This document shows, piece by piece, positions 57,741-64,000 of a stretch of DNA of 64,000 nt (positions are counted from its first letter, which is position 1; each line of letters opens with the position of its first letter). The stretch comes from Meconema thalassinum (lineage: Eukaryota; Arthropoda; Insecta; Orthoptera; Tettigoniidae). The stretch covers positions 69,417,947 through 69,481,946 of the forward strand of contig OX336391.1 in NCBI GenBank assembly GCA_946902985.2. Direction: 5' to 3'. Made by a program: the position numbers and the translations under genes. The notes beneath the pieces were generated by a model. That model did no database searches and was not told the DNA's origin. It saw only the letters and a program-made list of their open reading frames with translations.

Positions 57741-59865
57741 TTTCATTACCATTCCCCCGGGATTGTTGTGTTCCAGATGGACCTGGATCATTGGGCCTCT
57801 GCTCCACAAATTGCAAGTTATCTTGGTGCCTTGCTTCCAAATTTTTCCTTGTCTCCTTGTTAAACTCCTCATTGGACTGACGAGTATCTTCATTCCCTCT
57901 ATTATTGTAGTTATTTCTACCATAGGATCTTCTTTCTTGGTACCTTCCTTGAGTGTCACGTGGTCTTCTCCATCGAGTGTTGTATCGATTACCACCATCC
58001 GGTCTTGCATATGGTTTGTAACTGTATCTGTTACTGTACTGGTTCCATCCTCTCTTATTGGAATCTTCCCTCGGCGATTTCTCTTCTCGCTCCTCTCGAA
58101 TCTCTCGAGGTGTCTGAGAATAACTATCAGCCATAACAGCATACACAGCGTTGTTATTCTTTGCTCCCTTCTGATGGAAGAATTGAGCGTTTGTATGATC
58201 CAGCTTCTGTAATACTTCATCAAATTGTTCCATATTATAGATATCAGCAGCGATCAAAGTCCTCTGGACGTCTGCTGGAAACTGACGTATCAATGCAGTA
58301 ATCAACTCGTTATCTGGCATCGGCGGATCTAAATGTTGAAGTTTTGACAGCTGTCCAGAAAAGTACGTAGAGTATCGAGTAGGTTGTGACGTCGAGAATT
58401 TCTTCGAATATAACTCTGCTCTGACTTGCTGTTGGGTTTCCGGGGACCAAAACTTCTTCAATAGCCCGCGAGAAAACTCCTCAAAAGTGGTTAGAGTGGA
58501 TCTAAATGCTCTAAACCACAAAAGTGCGGGACCTTCCAAGAACTTCCCTATCACTCGGATCTGTCTTTCTTTCGGGATCTTAGAATCTTTCAGGTAATCA
58601 CCTGCTTCTCTCAAAAATTCCACGGGTGTTACAGAATCTCGCCCTGAAAATTTTGAAGGCTTATCTTCTATATTCTTAAATACAGTTATGGGGTTGGATT
58701 GAAATACTGTCCTGACCTCATCCTGTCTATCAGTCTCTCTAGCTCCTCCTAGATTTATCTGTATCTGTTCCTTTCCCCTTACCTTTGGCATTTTTAAAAG
58801 ATGATCAGACTGTTTCTCATCCTTTATTTGAGTTTTCATAGCCTCAAGTTCCTTCTGGTTTTCTTCTGCCATCTTCTTGATCGCTTCAGTCTCTTTACAA
58901 TTGTCTTTAACATCAATGGATATCTGGTTCATAACAGCCTCATGACTTTTCAATGACCCTGTCATATCTGATATGTCCTTCTGAGTTGCTTGGATATCTT
59001 TGGCAATTACTTCAATGTGGGATGACAAAGATTCCCTAATCTCCTTGATTCCTTCTTGGTTCTCCAGTTTGAGTGTGTCTTTAATTTCATTGACAACTGT
59101 GGTCTTGATTTCAGTTTGCAATTCACTAATCACACCTTCTCTTATTTCTCCCATGACAAGTTCCTTGAATTGTTCCGTTAAACGTTGAACAACTAGAATT
59201 CCCATCTCGTTACTCTCCTTCTTCACTCTGACTTCCAGGTTGACCATGTCTTCACCAACTTTCCTAAGACCATGTTCTATCCTATCAGCTAAGCTTTGGG
59301 ATCGAAGATCGGCATCGCGAAATTTTTCGTCCATTAAACTTGCGTTAGTAGCTAATGAAGTTTCGAGCTCATGTGTTTTTTCGCATAATTTATTCATTTT
59401 ACTCTCAAGTGTCATTTTCAAAATTTCAGAATTCTCTTTAAATTTACTCTCCATTGAATTAAATTTACTGTTTAAATTTTCTTTCAAGTTCCCTTTTAAC
59501 CTGCTTTCTAAAGAATCAGAATTTTCTTTAAGTTTATTTTCCAAAGAATCAGAATTTTCTTTAAGTTTACTTTCCAAAGAATCAGAATTTTCTTTAAGTT
59601 TATCCTCCAAACTTTCTTTAAGTTTATTTTCTAAAGACTCAGAATTTTCTTTAAGTTTATCATTCAAATTTTCTTTAAGTTTATTTTCTAAAGAATCAGA
59701 ATTTTCTTTAAGTTTATCATCTAAACTTTCTTTCAAATTATCAGAATTTTCTTTAAGTTTCTTTTCTAAAGCCTCAGTATTTTCTTTCATAATGGCTGCT
59801 ACACGCAGTCCAGCCTGTTTTGAACTCTCCTCCAAACTCCTCATCATCCTCATCATTTCTCCCAT
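57718..59865 (-). CDS. gag: Gag of gypsy element 2 with long coiled coil
   Basis: This is an intact 715-codon ORF from ATG 59865. Residues about 15-155 are repeats of the form KLKENSDSLEN or ESLEDKLKEN, strongly charged and periodic, and predicted to be coiled coil. More helical repeats follow to about 350. The capsid-like domain lies at about 400-540 (PVEFLREAGDYLKDSKIP, GPALLWFRAFRSTLTTFEEF, LRQFPADVQRTL-like segment). The C-terminus is Arg/Asn/Tyr-rich (RWRRPRDTQGRYQERRSY) and no CCHC knuckle is visible, so nucleic acid binding probably rests on that basic tail. It terminates a few codons after the slippery A run. The length is well above a usual insect gypsy Gag, because of the coiled coil. 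Confidence 0.9.
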   Translation of the reverse strand: MGEMMRMMRSLEESSKQAGLRVAAIMKENTEALEKKLKENSDNLKESLDDKLKENSDSLENKLKENLNDKLKENSESLENKLKESLEDKLKENSDSLESKLKENSDSLENKLKENSDSLESRLKGNLKENLNSKFNSMESKFKENSEILKMTLESKMNKLCEKTHELETSLATNASLMDEKFRDADLRSQSLADRIEHGLRKVGEDMVNLEVRVKKESNEMGILVVQRLTEQFKELVMGEIREGVISELQTEIKTTVVNEIKDTLKLENQEGIKEIRESLSSHIEVIAKDIQATQKDISDMTGSLKSHEAVMNQISIDVKDNCKETEAIKKMAEENQKELEAMKTQIKDEKQSDHLLKMPKVRGKEQIQINLGGARETDRQDEVRTVFQSNPITVFKNIEDKPSKFSGRDSVTPVEFLREAGDYLKDSKIPKERQIRVIGKFLEGPALLWFRAFRSTLTTFEEFSRGLLKKFWSPETQQQVRAELYSKKFSTSQPTRYSTYFSGQLSKLQHLDPPMPDNELITALIRQFPADVQRTLIAADIYNMEQFDEVLQKLDHTNAQFFHQKGAKNNNAVYAVMADSYSQTPREIREEREEKSPREDSNKRGWNQYSNRYSYKPYARPDGGNRYNTRWRRPRDTQGRYQERRSYGRNNYNNRGNEDTRQSNEEFNKETRKNLEARHQDNLQFVEQRPNDPGPSGTQQSRGNGNEKKTSNSQ
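57735..57743 (-). promoter_or_regulatory. -1 ribosomal frameshift site between gag and pol
   Basis: On the minus strand GAA AAA AAA ACT in the gag frame contains the slippery heptamer A AAA AAA. A -1 slip leads straight into the protease/RT frame, which is open from there, while gag stops 4 codons later. Confidence 0.65.
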
Positions 59866-60374
59866 AATTTCAATTATTATTCAAAACTTAGGGGTATACA
59901 ACAGTGGAAAACACAAGCTTATAACTAGAACAAGAAATATGAATAGCTAATTGGAACACTATAATAAAATGAGATTTGTCCTAATATCGACGTGATGGAA
60001 AAACAAAATTCTCTACTTTTACGAATTACATTTACCATAATATCACAAGAAAAATATGCAAGTTCTCAAATATCCTCCACCTGGATTCTAATAATGTGTA
60101 TGTCCAGTCATCGAACGTTTACTACTGAATTTACTTGACGCCCTAATGGTTAAGCCATTATCAAAATAATCAAACCCATTCTAATTATTAACCAGTTAAA
60201 TTTTTAATTTTCCCCACTAATTGGGTTTCCTACTAATTTATTCATCCACACCAGACATCTCTCAACTCCCAAAATATTTCTATTAAAATTATCACAATTT
60301 CAAATCGGCATGCGATTGACCATGTCTAAATCGGGACCCACGTTCGAAGCCATTTCTCTCTCTATCTTATTTTA
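59866..60374 (-). other. 5' leader of gypsy element 2
   Basis: Untranslated leader between the 5' LTR and gag. A candidate primer site TGGCTTCGAACGTGGGTC lies about 24 nt inside the LTR on the minus strand. It does not match a tRNA 3' end I can name, so the primer is undecided. Confidence 0.6.
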
Positions 60375-63300
60375 TGTGCCCGTTTAGACCGGAGTCCGCA
60401 CGACCACATATGCATTTTACCAATAATCAGTCAGCACGAGAATCAAAATATCCCGGAGCGCCAGATGGGTTAAAGCAAATCGCAAAAACGACATCAAATT
60501 TATAAAATGCTTTGCTGATTTTTGGCTCAATGCAACAATAAGGATAGAAGGAGATTTAATTGGGTGAAACACATCTTGTAAAATTATCTCAGTTTATTTA
60601 AAGTTAAAATCTGACTGCAAGAATGCTCAAAGCAGCATCATCCACGTGTGGCGATCCACACTCTTATTTACACACAATATACAGAAATCTTCCAAACACA
60701 TTTGACAATCTTTTTGGAAACACAAGTCCGATTAATAGTCCTGTGGACTGTGTTCCAAAATTATTAACATTTAATTCCAGCTCAAAATGAATTGTTCATA
60801 CTGGAAATAACGTAGATCACTGTTTGACTATTTACATGATATTAACACTCGTAGATTAAATGTTTATAGAATTTCTTAAACTTTCACTTGTTTTCCAGTT
60901 TCAAAAATATATCGTTGAAAAATATTATTATCATCGTAGCAACACAAATTATTTATACATATTAATAACATCTGAAAAGTATTTTGACCATTGAGCATAG
61001 CATCGAAGAACTGTGCGAAGCACAACAACAATTAATTGTTCTTCTGACATTAAACATTCGAGAAGTGACTCGATTATGAACTTCAAGTTCCAAACAAAAT
61101 ATATAATTTCTGAATCATTAACTTGATCAATAAATGGTTGAACTATTCAACTACTTGATTTTCCACTTGGAATCATTATGAAAAAAATATTTATATTTAT
61201 GGCCATTCTTAGCAACTTTCACAACTTGCAATTCTTCGACAGAATGCGGAAATAAGAATTGTAGTTTTATAATGAATTCATTTAGTTCATGGCACTAGGA
61301 TTTGAAAATATCCTTCAAATTATTCGTGGTTAAAGAATTATTTTTAATTGGCAGTGGCCCATTCTACTATTTGTGTAAGAACACAATATTACAATAACAA
61401 CGACGGCAAAGGTCTTCCTCGGAAGAAGAATAAACTACTATCATGACAAATCCGGGTTCTAGCAAAATCAAAGTCTAAATGGAATTCGTAAACAAGGTTG
61501 AAATAAGAACTGATGGTTTCAAAGAAATAACCTTCGGGTTATTCATACGACGAAATGTGTGGCTCCAATACTCCTACTATAAACCTGAGCCATCGAACCT
61601 GCTATTTGATTGATGCTAGAAAAAACCTTCATTCCTGCGACTTAAACATGCGCACCTGGGAATGGCATTTCAACTACTCCACACACATAAATTATCTTCC
61701 CAAAATTTATACAATAAATCAAGCCTCTGCTTGTTATCAACACTGGAAGTTTAATAAACTTACAAGTTTATTTTATTTTACCATTCAGTTCAACCCGTGA
61801 ATTTACCATACTTATGAAAAGCTTCATTTCACTTTCGAGTGTATTTACGTCATGATTTTATATAAATACAACAATATCCTATTTGATACAAATATCAATT
61901 GCTTCCCGCTTCATGCCTCTCCGTGTTATCTGAAACATATACTTTGCTCAAAGCAAATATCAACTGTTCAACCAGAACTGAAATGTTGGTTGAATGCGGG
62001 CTTGCGCTAACCACTCTCCTTCGGAAAATCTCCTGTTCCAGACTAGAAATGTTTCAACTACTTCATAGGCTCTTTCTCAATACATATGATTATTATAAAA
62101 TATAATATCCAAGAATTATTTAGAAAAATTATGAAAATTATTATTATTATTATTAGTGGATTATTATTATTATTATTATTATTATTTGTATTATTCCAAA
62201 TATGTTTAATTATCATCTCATTATGTGAGAATCCACATGTTCGAACCTTCGAATATGGAAAAAATATCCATTCCTCAACAAAAATAAATTTAACTTTTAC
62301 AGTTACATCGGCTGATTACCGTGATTTCCCAAAAATATGAAAAATTCAAATAAATGCTCGAAATGCTCGGTCATCGATCCTAAACTGTTCTGAGTGCTGA
62401 AAATACTCAGAATAACTCTAATAAGTCTTGCGTAAATCATTACAAGCTTTAAATACGACGAAAAAAATGTGTTGGTCATCTGCAGAAAAATAGTTTGTTC
62501 CAATTAGCTAGGCATAAAATAATTCAAATGTGGCTTACATTTCTTGATGGTCTTGAAGTGTAGTAAACCTGGTCTGTACCAGATTTATCCGTAGATATGC
62601 CCTATCGGACAAGCACGTATAATCCTTGTATCGGCCGCCATTGTAGACCCACAAATCGTCTAGTCAGACATAGTGGTAGTATCTTTCGACGTTTGAATAA
62701 ACTGTGGTTCCATTTTAATATGAGCTTCTATCAAAGCCATAACAGTTTGTTGAAATAGGGTCAGATCTAAGTGATCTCTTCTTAAATGTGTCAGTTGTAA
62801 CATAACTCACTGTAATCTCATCAATACAAGAAAAACATTGACAGTCTAAGCAATTAACGGCTGTTCTGAAGATCGTTCCCTGGGCATGGTTTATTAATAT
62901 CACCATCTGCCATGCGCTAGACAATTTGCAGTTTCCCTTGCGTAGACTAATGAACGCCACCGTTATAGACTAGTCTTCAGTGTACTGACAGATCGAAGTG
63001 GTTAACTAGTTACAAAATATGAAAACTGACTTGCAAATGGATTTAAACATCCAAGTATTAAGTTACTATTGGACTGTGACAAAATACTATTTTCTAGACC
63101 AAGTCTAGCATATGTCCTTTTGGAAATATAAATATTTCCACCAATGTCTGTAGAAATCAATCACCTCAGTGATTCTCCTCACCAGAAACTTACTAAGTTC
63201 CAACTCGTTTGCGCAGCACTTCTCGTGACTATCACGATTTGAAAAGAACTTCTGCGTAGATACGGCAACCATGTGCCTTGGCTCAGCGTAGACGCAACTT

Positions 63301-63716
63301 GCTCTGCAAGTGCTTGTGTTGAAGTGAGCTAACCATGCCTGCTCCAGCTGGCTTTTATACAAAACGGTCAGGGTCACGCGTCATCGCCTGATATCTAGAA
63401 ATCCTCATATCTCTTGAATCCCTGGTCCGATTTACTTGATACAAATTGCGTTCTCTTTCATTTGGCCGTGCCAGTAATCTGATCCCAGTCTCAAGTCTCT
63501 ACTCCATAGTTAACTATTTAATCAATAAATAGCCTCAACCTCTGCTGTTACTCGCTACGTCATTTGCCATCCAACTATCGGTAAAATCCTTCGAAATGCT
63601 TCGAGAAGCAATGTAGCGCGATATTCAAATATCTGAACTTTCAAAAGCGGCTACAGCCTTTCCCTTGATATCTAGGTGTCTGAAACTTGGAATACCCATT
63701 CCTAGATTTGGGCACA
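60375..63716 (-). repeat. 5' LTR of gypsy element 2
   Basis: 3342 bp, uninterrupted, with termini TGTGCCC and GGGCACA. The TATA box on the minus strand at 63352-63359 matches that of the other LTR. It shows the pre-insertion state of the site now occupied by the Penelope pair. Confidence 0.93.
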
Positions 63717-63797
63717 TCCACCCCACACCTAGCAAAAAATAAAAATTGAAAATTTTTTATTTTTCCTATCTACACATTAAATCATCTGGTTCTTGAA
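63717..63797 (-). mobile_element. 81-bp interior end of a further gypsy element 2 copy
   Basis: This stretch repeats 54428-54508, the PPT and the last pol codons (SRTR stop), on the outer side of the 5' LTR. Similarity stops at 63797/63798. It must come from a second element sharing this LTR. Confidence 0.85.
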
Positions 63798-64000
63798 CCA
63801 CTTTTCAGAATTTATTGTAATTATTATTATTATCATCATGATTATTATTATTATTATTGTCATGTGTTGTGACATCTCTATATTACGCCTCGAGAGTTTA
63901 AAAGTGCGCAGTTTGTGTGTATGTATCTCTCTGTCTAACGTTGTGCAACCCCTGGCTACATACTGCCTTGTTCTCTCGTATTGGCTAGTGTTGTTGCTAC
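63798..64000. other. Flanking sequence with (ATT)n microsatellite
   Basis: Simple repeat at about 63819-63860, then unassigned sequence to the window end. Confidence 0.5.

Larger units (their letters stand above)
47602..63716 (-). mobile_element. Ty3/gypsy LTR retrotransposon with 3.3-kb LTRs (element 2)
   Basis: The element runs right to left: 5' LTR 60375-63716, gag and pol 59865-54493, 3' LTR 54427-47602. The 3' LTR is split by a Penelope pair. LTR ends form a 7-bp inverted terminus TGTGCCC/GGGCACA. The LTRs differ by scattered substitutions only, so the insertion is recent. No matching target duplication is seen: CGTAC lies on the left and TCCAC on the right. The right flank is instead 81 bp of element interior (63717-63797). 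Confidence 0.93.

Noticed and set aside
59240..59950. 236-codon plus-strand ORF rich in FSLSL repeats
   Set aside because: It is the antisense shadow of the Gag coiled-coil coding region.

Overview
The window is eukaryotic repeat DNA, almost certainly from an arthropod and probably an insect with a large genome. Evidence: nested LTR, non-LTR and Penelope-like retroelements, tRNA-derived SINEs, AT-rich intergenic DNA, and interstitial (CCTAA)n arrays of the insect telomere type (TTAGG). I found no convincing single-copy host gene, no host tRNA or rRNA gene and no CRISPR array. Nearly every coding stretch belongs to a mobile element, most of them broken. The exact species cannot be read from this window.

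Layout. 1-5,300: three or four decayed non-LTR (LINE) fragments. One reverse transcriptase reading frame is split by an array of seven and a half 253-bp units (1030-2907), each carrying a complete hammerhead-ribozyme fold (retrozyme-like); this is the most interesting item. 5,780-17,630: a 30-bp minisatellite split by a complete 10.6-kb Ty3/gypsy element on the minus strand (6551-17138; 1.5-kb LTRs, TSD AATAC). The element itself carries a 270-bp fold-back insertion with 12-bp target duplications. 17,640-34,000: fragments of an I-like LINE (zinc-knuckle ORF1 at 17.8-18.6 kb and 27.1-27.9 kb; endonuclease, RT and RNase H at 30.6-34.0 kb) and a 165-bp satellite (19.6-22.05 kb). 34-41 kb: two copies of one tRNA-SINE, a third tRNA-like SINE, a Jockey/CR1-like RT relic, LINE 3' ends and interstitial telomere-like DNA.

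41.4-47.6 kb: a decayed family-B DNA polymerase (DNA_pol_B_2 type, minus strand) with an N-terminal zinc finger. It is interrupted by a 750-bp solo LTR and by a 284-bp SINE-like insertion. Tandem repeats lie upstream of it, and a small hydrophobic ORF lies further out on the other strand. 47.6-63.8 kb: a second gypsy element (minus strand) with unusually long 3.3-kb LTRs, a coiled-coil Gag, a -1 slippery gag/pol overlap and a nearly intact Pol. Its 3' LTR is split by a head-to-head pair of Penelope-like elements (RT plus GIY-YIG) flanked by one 12-bp target duplication. Beyond the outer edge of the 5' LTR there is a further 81 bp of element interior, so two element copies were once joined in tandem.

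The unifying theme is self-cleaving RNA and Penelope-like machinery. A hammerhead array, a Penelope pair with ribozyme-like motifs, and a fold-back element whose centre resembles the Penelope motif without stem II all occur within 52 kb. The two Penelope-related insertions, and a 67-bp relative of the fold-back, carry 12-bp target duplications.
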